Shown here piece after piece: positions 1 to 7,107 of a stretch of DNA of 64,000 nt (position 1 is the first letter of the stretch; the number at the start of each line of letters is the position of its first letter). The DNA is from Flavobacterium fontis (GTDB taxonomy: Bacteria > Bacteroidota > Bacteroidia > Flavobacteriales > Flavobacteriaceae): assembly GCF_900129405.1 (NCBI RefSeq), contig NZ_FQVQ01000015.1, forward strand, positions 1 through 64,000. The letters run 5' to 3'. The notes under the pieces were generated by a model. The model was not told where the DNA came from, searched no databases, and saw only the letters and a list, made by a program, of their open reading frames with translations. The translations under genes and the position numbers were made by a program.

Positions 1-363
1 GATGTTCCGATGGGTGAGCATACCATCACCGTATGGGATACCGAGGGGGGGCTGGCCAACAGTTGTGACCCGCTGATTTTAAGTGGGGTGTCTATTATTG
101 ACTATCCGCATTATTTCACGCCCAACGGCGATGGCATCAACGAAACGTGGAATGTTGTCGGCTTGCAAAATCAACCTGCGGCGAAGATTTACATTTTTGA
201 CCGTTATGGAAAACTCTTAAAGCAAATCAGTCCCACGGCAGCAGGATGGGATGGTACCTACAACGGTGCCTTGATGCCTGCCACCGATTACTGGTTCTTG
301 GTAGAGTACTTTGAGGGGAATGTTGCGAAGGAATTTAGAGCGCATTTTTCGTTGAAACGTTAG
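1..363 (+). CDS. C-terminal end of a large T9SS type B-sorted surface protein (partial)
   Basis: The reading frame is open from the left edge, so only the last ~120 residues are present. They contain the motif FTPNGDGINETW, then IYIFDRYGKLL, GWDGTYNG and a final FRAHFSLKR. This is the CHU_C / gliding-motility-associated C-terminal domain, which directs export and surface attachment by the type IX secretion system. The passenger part lies outside the window, so the function (adhesin, enzyme or matrix protein) cannot be told. The stop codon TAG is the first element of a heptamer array, and an intrinsic terminator follows about 100 bases later. Confidence 0.93.
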   Translation, partial: DVPMGEHTITVWDTEGGLANSCDPLILSGVSIIDYPHYFTPNGDGINETWNVVGLQNQPAAKIYIFDRYGKLLKQISPTAAGWDGTYNGALMPATDYWFLVEYFEGNVAKEFRAHFSLKR

Positions 364-447
364 TGATTAGTGATTAGTGACTAGTGACTAGTGATTAGTG
401 ATTAGTGATTAGTGACTAGTGATTAGTGACTAGTGATTAGTGACTAG
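361..447 (+). repeat. Heptamer tandem array, unit TGAYTAG, 12 copies
   Basis: Directly after the stop codon the heptamer TGATTAG or TGACTAG runs 12 times without interruption (364-447), and the stop TAG at 361-363 has the same phase. The C/T variation at position 4 is scattered. The array carries stop codons in every frame on this strand. The same unit in reverse complement (CTARTCA) recurs at 53058-53120, so it is not specific to this gene. No function is known to me. Confidence 0.95.
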
Positions 448-460
448 ACTTTAAATATAG

Positions 461-490
461 AAGCTGCTCGTACAACCGAGCAGCTTTTTT
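461..490 (+). terminator. Intrinsic terminator of the T9SS protein gene
   Basis: A 10-base arm AAGCTGCTCG (461-470) and its complement CGAGCAGCTT (477-486) enclose a 6-base loop and run into six T's. It is the first terminator downstream of the partial gene, placed beyond the heptamer array. Confidence 0.9.
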
Positions 491-528
491 GTTATTTTAA
501 ATTTTAAATTATGTATTTTAAATGTTTT

Positions 529-724
529 GGAGCATAATGTAACACTAGGTTTTCACGATGTTTCATAAGGTATAGCCATAAACTGGCACCCCCTCTTTTT
601 TTCTTGTTTCTTTCTTCTTGCTTCTAAAAAAGTAAAAACATCACGTTTAATCGGATTAAATAATGTTATTATGGTTGGATTTGGAGCACAATGGGGCACT
701 AGGTTTTCACGATGTTTCACAAGG
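529..724. repeat. 42-base direct repeat pair
   Basis: Copies at 529-570 and 683-724 both begin GGAGCA and share the core CACTAGGTTTTCACGATG followed by TTTCAYAAGG; they differ at only a few positions. The start-to-start distance is 154 bases. The upstream flank TTTGG is also shared. It may be a dispersed genomic repeat or a duplicated fragment; no coding or structural role is visible. Confidence 0.85.
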
Positions 725-775
725 AATAGAATCGTAGAAATTCATAATTCATAATTTAAAATTCATAATTCAATT

Positions 776-903
776 CGCGCGAGGGGTGGCAGTGGAAATC
801 CTTGACGCAGCGCAGCGGAGGCAAGATTGCAACGAACGACCCGACCCCGAGGTGGATGATTTCATTCGGAAGAGGGAGGAGAATCCGAGGGGGCGCGCCC
901 AAT
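776..903. repeat. GC-rich intergenic block, probable dispersed repeat
   Basis: This stretch is clearly more GC-rich than its surroundings, with GACGCAGCGCAGCGGAGG near its start and GGGGCGCGCCC at its end. Blocks of this style occur between genes in flavobacterial genomes and are often mispredicted as short genes (from memory, not checked). A second GC-rich block of similar flavour sits at 53186-53275. It is not related to the flanking genes. Confidence 0.5.
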
Positions 904-1035
904 TAATGTGCCAATGTGTCAATATGTCAATGAGGCGATGTGGCGATGGGTCTAGTGACAGGGTTATGGATAATAAAAAACCTGCATGTAAGGAAATACG
1001 ATGCAGGTGAATAATTTAAAAAAGTGGGTTGAACT

Positions 1036-2232
1036 TTAGCGAGCGTTGTATGTTTTTAAAGCAGCTTCGAGTATCGCAATGGCTCGTTGTAGGTCCTCTT
1101 TTTTGAGCACATAAGCAATACGCACTTCGTTTAAGCCTACCCCTGGAGTGGAGTAAAAGCCCGCTGCGGGAGCAACCATTACAGTTTCGCCATGAAAATC
1201 ATACGATTCAAGTAACCATTGCGCGAATTCATCGGCATTGGTAACAGGCAATTGTGCTATACAATAAAACGCGCCTTTCGGGACCGCGACTTTAACTCCG
1301 GGGATATTTTGAAGTCCTTCCACCAAAAGGTCACGACGGCCTTTATATTCGGCGATGACATCCTCGAAATACGATTGGGGTGTGTCAAGCGCTGCTTCAC
1401 TGGCAATTTGTGCATAGGTAGGGGGACTCAAACGCGCTTGTGCAAATTTCATTGCGGTAGCCATCACGTCTTTATTTTTGGAAACTAGGCAACCAATACG
1501 CGCGCCACACATGCTGTATCGTTTGGAAACAGAGTCAATCATAATCGCATTTTCTTCGATGCCGGGCACATTGAGCACTGAGTGGTGTTGCACATCTGCA
1601 TCGTAAATAAATTCACGATATACTTCGTCGGCGATTAGGAACAAGTCGTGTTTTTTAACAATGGCAGCGAGTTGTTGAATCTCTTCTTGTGAGTATAAGT
1701 AGCCAGTAGGGTTTCCTGGGTTACAAATAAGAATCGCTTTAGTTTTGGGTGTAATGAGTTGTTCAAACGCGGCAATAGGAGGGAGGGCAAAACCTTCTTC
1801 TAGCGTAGAAATGACGGGAACTACTTTGACCCCTGACGCCGTAGCAAATCCGTTGTAATTGGCATAAAACGGTTCAGGAATGATGATTTCGTCGCCTGCA
1901 TCCATCGTGCTTCCAATTGCGAAGAGCAAGGCTTCTGAACCTCCCGTAGTGATGATGATATCTTGCGTTTCCACGGGAAGACCATAGGAGCGGTAGGAAG
2001 CCGCCAACTTGGTACGGTAACTCTCAAAACCCGCGGAATGGCTATACTCTAGCACTTCGATAGCTGCATTTTTAACCGCTTGCAGGGCTACTTCAGGCGT
2101 TTTAATATCGGGTTGCCCAATGTTTAAATGATAAACTTTTACCCCTTTCTTTTTGGCTATTTCTGCATAGGGAACTAACTTACGGATGGGCGATTCGGGC
2201 ATTTGTTGGCCTTTGTTCGAAATCTTTGGCAT
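1036..2232 (-). CDS. Pyridoxal-phosphate aminotransferase, class I/II
   Basis: This 398-residue protein has the full fold type I aminotransferase pattern: NIGQPD near 38, TTGGSEA near 96, NPGNPTG near 171, the PLP-contacting D202 in ADEVYRE, the Schiff-base lysine K237 in SVSKRYS, and GARIG at 243. It transfers amino groups between an amino acid and a 2-oxo acid in the cytoplasm. Substrate cannot be read from sequence; relatives are called aspartate or aromatic aminotransferases. The ATG at 2232 is the only good start. It is a lone leftward gene, divergent from the protease at 2336. Confidence 0.93.
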   Translation of the reverse strand: MPKISNKGQQMPESPIRKLVPYAEIAKKKGVKVYHLNIGQPDIKTPEVALQAVKNAAIEVLEYSHSAGFESYRTKLAASYRSYGLPVETQDIIITTGGSEALLFAIGSTMDAGDEIIIPEPFYANYNGFATASGVKVVPVISTLEEGFALPPIAAFEQLITPKTKAILICNPGNPTGYLYSQEEIQQLAAIVKKHDLFLIADEVYREFIYDADVQHHSVLNVPGIEENAIMIDSVSKRYSMCGARIGCLVSKNKDVMATAMKFAQARLSPPTYAQIASEAALDTPQSYFEDVIAEYKGRRDLLVEGLQNIPGVKVAVPKGAFYCIAQLPVTNADEFAQWLLESYDFHGETVMVAPAAGFYSTPGVGLNEVRIAYVLKKEDLQRAIAILEAALKTYNAR

Positions 2233-2335
2233 AGTGATTTGTTTTAGCTGTGCAAATTTGCAAATTTTAAGATGATTTTGACGTTAATGCTATCGTAAAA
2301 AGCGCTATTTTTTTTAATTTTAGAAAAATTACCCG

Positions 2336-3670
2336 ATGAAGTCCCGAATCTTATTTCTTTTATTGGTTTTACTTGTGTCCGGCGTTCTTGCCCAAGTGGG
2401 ATTTCAGTTGCCAGAACACCGGAAGAAAATCGTGCTTCCCTTCACATTTGTTCAAAATCTTATCATCATTCCTGTAGTTCTGAATGGGACTCCTCTGAAT
2501 TTCATGCTCGATACGGGCGTTGAGCATACGCTATTGTTCAGTTTGGAAGACACTGATCAAGTGCAGTTAAATCAGATGGAAGCGGTAAAAGTACGCGGCC
2601 TTGGGAACTTGGATGCAATTGATGCGTACAGCTCTGAAAATAATCGGTTGGAAATTGGTTCTATGACTGATAGGGCCCACAAATTATACCTCATTCTCGA
2701 CGAAAAAGTGAACATTTCTACCTCCGTGGGAATGCCGATTAATGGGATTATAGGGTACCATTTTTTTAAGTCTTACAGCGTTCGTATCGATTATGTTAAG
2801 CAAAAGATTATCCTCTCGCGCGAAGTCAATAGGCTCATGAAGCGTCGGGAACCCTTTACAGCAATTCCTCTGACGTTTATACAAAACAAACCGTATCTCC
2901 ATGCAACGACTGCCTTGGGAGCCAAAGTCACCTCTGCTTTTTATTTACTTGATACCGGAAATACCGATGTAGCCTGGTTGTTTCCCAATGCGCAGCCAGC
3001 GTTCTCATTTCAACCCTATCCTTATGTCGATGACTATCTTGGTCGGGGCTTGTCGGGTGATATTTATGGGCAACGGGGACGAATCGATTCAATTGCACTC
3101 GGACCGTTTAGTGTCAAGAGACCCCTGGTGGCGTTTCCGAAAGGCGATTTTATACAGCATCTGCTCCAAATCAACGGACGCAACGGTTCGCTGGGTAACG
3201 AGCTCTTGAAGCGCTTTCATCTAGTTTGGGATTATCCGAATCAAAAAATCTATGTGTATCCCAATGCTTTGATCAAAGACCCTTTTGTGTATAATATGTC
3301 TGGAATTGAAATCGTGCATAGCGGTTTGGAGTGGGTAACCGAAACCAAGGATTTGACTGTTCAATCAATTTATGCCAAAAATGTATTTTCCAATAGCGGG
3401 CAGCGCATTAATGATCAAGTCAAGGTTTTGTTTGCCTTGCGTCCCACTTATGTTGTAGATTTGATTCGGGTCAATTCCCCTGGCGATCTAGCAGGGCTGC
3501 GTAAGGGAGATCAACTCTATAAAATTAACGGTTACCTCTGTACGAATATCACTCTCGATGAAATCAACGGTTTTTTGAAAATGCGCGACGGAAAAACGGT
3601 AGACATCGAATACATTCGAAACGGGAAAACGGTCACGACTTCTTTAATTTTAAAAGACCTTTTACCATAA
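2336..3670 (+). CDS. Secreted retropepsin-like aspartic protease with PDZ domain
   Basis: A signal peptide (residues 1-19, ending VLAQ) is followed by two aspartic-protease lobes, each with a catalytic-type motif: MLDTG near 63 and LLDTG near 210. IIGYHFF and LGNELLKRF resemble the second, flap-side motifs of each lobe. The C-terminal ~90 residues form a PDZ domain (SPGDLAGLRKGDQLYKING). Both aspartates in one chain suggest an intramolecular pepsin-like dimer. It probably acts in the periplasm or outside the cell on peptides; the substrate is unknown. It converges on the DUF1573 gene with a shared terminator. Confidence 0.88.
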   Translation: MKSRILFLLLVLLVSGVLAQVGFQLPEHRKKIVLPFTFVQNLIIIPVVLNGTPLNFMLDTGVEHTLLFSLEDTDQVQLNQMEAVKVRGLGNLDAIDAYSSENNRLEIGSMTDRAHKLYLILDEKVNISTSVGMPINGIIGYHFFKSYSVRIDYVKQKIILSREVNRLMKRREPFTAIPLTFIQNKPYLHATTALGAKVTSAFYLLDTGNTDVAWLFPNAQPAFSFQPYPYVDDYLGRGLSGDIYGQRGRIDSIALGPFSVKRPLVAFPKGDFIQHLLQINGRNGSLGNELLKRFHLVWDYPNQKIYVYPNALIKDPFVYNMSGIEIVHSGLEWVTETKDLTVQSIYAKNVFSNSGQRINDQVKVLFALRPTYVVDLIRVNSPGDLAGLRKGDQLYKINGYLCTNITLDEINGFLKMRDGKTVDIEYIRNGKTVTTSLILKDLLP

Positions 3671-3700
3671 AAAAAACCTGCCGTAGCAGGTTGTTATTTT
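3671..3700. terminator. Bidirectional terminator between convergent genes
   Basis: Arms AACCTGC (3675-3681) and GCAGGTT (3686-3692) enclose loop CGTA, with A-rich sequence on the left and T-rich sequence on the right. It can stop both the protease mRNA and the leftward DUF1573 mRNA. Confidence 0.85.
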
Positions 3701-4137
3701 TAGGAACGATTCATCAAAATATTTGTTTTTTTCTCTAGAGGATTGGGTTCTTGTTTGACAATTACTTCTCCTTTAATCTTTAGCGCTACCATGCCACCTT
3801 CAACATTTACTGCATTGGTTTCTACTGTGATTGTTTTGCGAATGGGCCCCGGATTCATATTGTATTTCACCTTAATTTCACCTGTTTTACCGGGCATAAT
3901 CGGTTGGTCGGGTTTACTTGGAACCGTACAGCCACAAGTCGATTGTACGTTTTTGATAATTAGCGGTTGATCGCCTGTATTGGTGAACTCAAAAATCCGC
4001 TCTCCATTATCAGTTTCCTTGGTTACAGTACCGTAATCTATCGTATTATCTTTGTCTTTAAAAACAATTTTTGGCCCCGTTTGCGCCAAAGTAAATGCTG
4101 TGAAAAAAAGAAGACAATAAGGTAAAAATCGTTTCAT
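3700..4137 (-). CDS. DUF1573 family exported protein
   Basis: The 145-residue protein has a signal peptide (about 1-19, ending TLAQ) and a compact Ig-like domain with the hallmark NVQSTCGCTVP and the preceding FEFTNTGDQPL. This is DUF1573, very common in Bacteroidota as single-domain secreted proteins and related to ASH-like domains. The biochemical role is not established. The conserved CGCT cysteines may be structural or bind metal. It is monocistronic. Confidence 0.88.
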   Translation of the reverse strand: MKRFLPYCLLFFTAFTLAQTGPKIVFKDKDNTIDYGTVTKETDNGERIFEFTNTGDQPLIIKNVQSTCGCTVPSKPDQPIMPGKTGEIKVKYNMNPGPIRKTITVETNAVNVEGGMVALKIKGEVIVKQEPNPLEKKTNILMNRS

Positions 4138-4220
4138 GACTCTGTTTTTTGTAAAATTACTACTTTCCGTTGGGGTACAAAATTTTAAATCTTAAATTTT
4201 TCGTAACGTACTATTTTCAG

Positions 4221-4228
4221 TACTTTTG
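4221..4228 (+). promoter_or_regulatory. Candidate -7 box of the valS promoter
   Basis: TACTTTTG matches the Bacteroidota -7 consensus TAnnTTTG. I see no TTG at the usual -33 distance. Transcription from here would give valS a leader of roughly 180 bases containing the hairpins described at 4264-4393. Confidence 0.6.
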
Positions 4229-4263
4229 CCCACATAGGTACAAAAAACATACCAAAATTTCAG

Positions 4264-4393
4264 GTGTTAGGATTATCAATTGTTTTATCCACATCACCTC
4301 CCGTTTTCGCTTTTATCACTTCATAACGTTAAGTAGATATTGGCTCTCCCTGCTTACCGGCAGGCTGATCGGGGCAATAAGGGAGTTTTTTTT
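4264..4393 (+). promoter_or_regulatory. Possible attenuator leader upstream of valS
   Basis: Two hairpins here cannot form together: CCTGC/GCAGG (4349-4353 with 4360-4364), and CTCCCT/AGGGAG (4346-4351 with 4380-4385) followed by eight T's (4386-4393), which looks like an intrinsic terminator just before valS. No + strand gene lies upstream that would need a terminator. A GTG-started frame at 4264-4326 could encode a 20-residue peptide with eight Val, Leu or Ile residues and ends 20 bases before the hairpins. Tryptophan-operon-like attenuation is an inference. The palindromic core could instead be a dispersed repeat. Confidence 0.4.
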
Positions 4394-4414
4394 CCAATTC
4401 AAAATTTTACACAC

Positions 4415-7042
4415 ATGATTCCAGCACAGTACAACGCCCAAGATGTCGAGCAAAAGTGGTATGCCTATTGGATGCAACACGACTTTTTTACCTCCAAACC
4501 CGATCATCGTACCCCCTATACTATAGTCATTCCTCCGCCTAATGTGACCGGAGTATTGCACATGGGGCATATGCTCAATAATACCATTCAAGACGTGTTG
4601 ATTCGTCGTGCCCGCTTGAAAGGATTTAATGCATGTTGGGTTCCCGGTACCGATCACGCTTCGATTGCTACGGAAGCTAAGGTAGTGGCAAAATTGAAAA
4701 GTGAAGGCATTCAAAAAAACGATTTAACGCGTGAAGAATTCTTGAAACACGCTTGGGATTGGACCCATAAATATGGAGGTACGATTTTGGAGCAACTCAA
4801 ACAATTGGGCTGTTCTTGCGATTGGAGTCGCACCAAGTTTACTATGGATCCCGATATGTCGGCTTCTGTAATCCGTTCTTTCGTCGACTTGTATCGCAAA
4901 GGATTAATTTATCGTGGTTATCGTATGGTCAATTGGGACCCCGAAGCCAAAACTACCCTTTCGGATGAAGAGGTAATTTATGAAGAGCGCCAAGGGAAGT
5001 TATATCATTTGCGCTATGCCATTGAAGGTTCGCAAGAATTTGTAACTATTGCCACTACACGACCTGAAACCATTTTGGGCGATACCGCAATTTGTATTCA
5101 TCCCGAAGACGAGCGATACCAACATTTGCGTGGTAAAAAAGCTATTGTTCCCATTTGTAACCGTGTGATTCCTATCATTTTTGATGCTTACGTTGATCCT
5201 GAGTTTGGAACGGGATGCTTAAAAGTAACGCCCGCTCACGATGTCAACGATAAAGAATTGGGGGAACGTCACAATTTGGAAATCATCGATATTTTCAACG
5301 AAGACGCGAGTTTGAATAGCTTCGGATTGCATTATGCGGGCAAAGACCGTTTTGAAGTACGTGAAGCGATTGCCATCGAATTGGAGGCAATCGGTGCCTT
5401 GGTGAAAACGGAAAACCATTTGAATAAAGTGGGAACGTCTGAGCGCACCAAAGCGGTAATCGAACCCCGATTATCTGATCAATGGTTTTTACGCATGGAC
5501 GAATTGGTCAAACCGGCCATTAAAGCTGTACTTGAAACCGAAGAAGTGAAGTTATACCCCTCCCGATTTAACAATACCTACCGTCATTGGTTGGAAAATA
5601 TTCGGGATTGGAATATTTCTCGTCAGTTGTGGTGGGGCCAACAAATTCCGGCCTATTACTATGGCGATGGAAAAGAAGATTTTGTGGTTGCAGAGACCAA
5701 GGAAGAAGCACTTGCTTTAGCCCAAGAAAGAACAGGAAATTCAGCCCTTACCTTTGACCAGCTTACGCAAGATGCCGATGCCCTCGATACTTGGTTTTCG
5801 TCGTGGTTATGGCCTATGGCGGTATTTGGCGGAATAATGGATCCCGAAAACAAAGATTACAAATATTACTACCCTACCAACGATTTGGTTACGGGTCCCG
5901 ATATCTTATTCTTCTGGGTGGCTCGAATGATTATTGCGGGTTACGAATACGCCGACGCCAAGCCGTTTACCAATGTGTATTTAACCGGATTGGTTCGCGA
6001 TAAGCAAGGCCGTAAAATGTCGAAATCGTTGGGGAACTCACCCGAGCCATTGGAATTGATTGAGCGCTTTGGCGCCGATGGTGTTCGCGTGGGCTTATTG
6101 CTGAGTGCCTCGGCGGGTAATGATATTTTGTTTGACGAAGAATTGTGCCAACAAGGGAAAGCGTTTGCCAACAAAATTTGGAATGCCTTCCGCTTGATCA
6201 AAGGTTGGGAAGTGGCCGCTATTCCCCAACCCGAATCCTCACGTGTTGCGATAGCATGGTATGAAGCTAAATGGCAACATACCTTAGTAGAAATCGAAGA
6301 TAATTTTGACAAATACCGTATCTCCGATGCGTTGATGGCCATTTATAAGTTGTTCTGGGATGATTTCTGTTCTTGGTTCCTTGAAATGATAAAACCGGGA
6401 TACCAACAACCAATAGATCAAGTGACTTTTGATAAAGCGATTGCGCTTTTGGAAACCAACTTGAAATTATTGCATCCGTTTATGCCGTTTTTGACAGAAG
6501 AAATTTGGCAATACATCAAAACGCGTACCCCTGAAGAGGCGCTTATCATTGCCCAATGGCCAACTTCGGTTGCTTATGATGCCTCATTGGTGGATGATTT
6601 TGAGTTTACCAAAGAGGTTATTTCTGGGATTCGTACGCTACGCAAAGACAAAAATATTCCATTCAAAGAGGGAATTGAATTGAAGGTAGTCAACAAAGAG
6701 GGGAGTACCTCCTTTTTTGACAGTATTGTTGCAAAATTGACCAATCTTTCTTCCCTTACTTATGTCAATGAAAAAGTGGACGGTGCTTTATCGTATCGCG
6801 TCAAGTCCAACGAATACTTCATTCCAGTAACCGGCGCCATCGATGTTGCCGCTGAGATTGAAAAATTGACGGCTGAGTTGGCCTATACCCAAGGTTTTTT
6901 GAAATCGGTTCAAGCCAAGTTATCCAATGAGAAATTTGTTTCGGGGGCCCCTGAAAAAGTAATTGAAATGGAGCGCAAAAAAGAAGCCGATGCCTTAGCC
7001 AAAATTGCCATGCTTGAGGCGAGTTTGACAGGTTTGAAATAA
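4415..7042 (+). CDS. valS: Valyl-tRNA synthetase
   Basis: It charges tRNA-Val with valine. From the ATG at 4415 the protein is 875 residues, normal for the family. It shows PPPNVTG then the HIGH-type motif HMGH (49-52), the editing domain ([12 protein letters not shown]), KMSKS near 533, the anticodon-binding domain and a C-terminal coiled-coil arm (residues ~810-875). The frame is open further upstream to 4340, but that part encodes the leader hairpin and looks unlike any ValRS N-terminus, so 4415 is chosen. It is monocistronic and may be controlled by its leader. Confidence 0.97.
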   Translation: MIPAQYNAQDVEQKWYAYWMQHDFFTSKPDHRTPYTIVIPPPNVTGVLHMGHMLNNTIQDVLIRRARLKGFNACWVPGTDHASIATEAKVVAKLKSEGIQKNDLTREEFLKHAWDWTHKYGGTILEQLKQLGCSCDWSRTKFTMDPDMSASVIRSFVDLYRKGLIYRGYRMVNWDPEAKTTLSDEEVIYEERQGKLYHLRYAIEGSQEFVTIATTRPETILGDTAICIHPEDERYQHLRGKKAIVPICNRVIPIIFDAYVDPEFGTGCLKVTPAHDVNDKELGERHNLEIIDIFNEDASLNSFGLHYAGKDRFEVREAIAIELEAIGALVKTENHLNKVGTSERTKAVIEPRLSDQWFLRMDELVKPAIKAVLETEEVKLYPSRFNNTYRHWLENIRDWNISRQLWWGQQIPAYYYGDGKEDFVVAETKEEALALAQERTGNSALTFDQLTQDADALDTWFSSWLWPMAVFGGIMDPENKDYKYYYPTNDLVTGPDILFFWVARMIIAGYEYADAKPFTNVYLTGLVRDKQGRKMSKSLGNSPEPLELIERFGADGVRVGLLLSASAGNDILFDEELCQQGKAFANKIWNAFRLIKGWEVAAIPQPESSRVAIAWYEAKWQHTLVEIEDNFDKYRISDALMAIYKLFWDDFCSWFLEMIKPGYQQPIDQVTFDKAIALLETNLKLLHPFMPFLTEEIWQYIKTRTPEEALIIAQWPTSVAYDASLVDDFEFTKEVISGIRTLRKDKNIPFKEGIELKVVNKEGSTSFFDSIVAKLTNLSSLTYVNEKVDGALSYRVKSNEYFIPVTGAIDVAAEIEKLTAELAYTQGFLKSVQAKLSNEKFVSGAPEKVIEMERKKEADALAKIAMLEASLTGLK

Positions 7043-7055
7043 AGTAATTGAGTAC

Positions 7056-7093
7056 AAAAAAAAGGAGTATTCTTTCGAGTACTCCTTTTTTTA
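7056..7093. terminator. Bidirectional terminator after valS
   Basis: Arms at 7057-7069 (A-run plus GGAGTA) and 7080-7092 (TACTCC plus T-run) form a 13-base stem with a 10-base loop. It serves valS from the left and the leftward peptidase gene from the right. Confidence 0.92.
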
Positions 7094-7107
7094 TTTTGAG
7101 AAGGTGT

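Larger units (their letters stand above)
491..1035. other. Non-coding spacer made of repeat fragments
   Basis: No convincing gene lies here. In order there is AT-rich sequence, a 42-base near-identical direct repeat (529-570 and 683-724), runs of AATTCATAATT-like units (741-775), a GC-rich block (about 776-900), and loose octamers of the AATGTGYC type (904-927). A frame can be read through 786-1010, but its composition and repeat content argue against a real protein. Confidence 0.6.

Noticed and set aside
364-447. CRISPR array
   Set aside because: Units are 7 bases without spacers; no cas genes in the window.
786-1010. A 74-residue frame in the mosaic spacer
   Set aside because: It starts at GTG, spans a GC-rich block and octamer repeats, has Arg/Glu-rich composition with no domain, and lies entirely in repeat-derived sequence.
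4170-4418. Frame in the valS leader in another phase
   Set aside because: It crosses the promoter and both leader hairpins and ends in the valS start; no domain.
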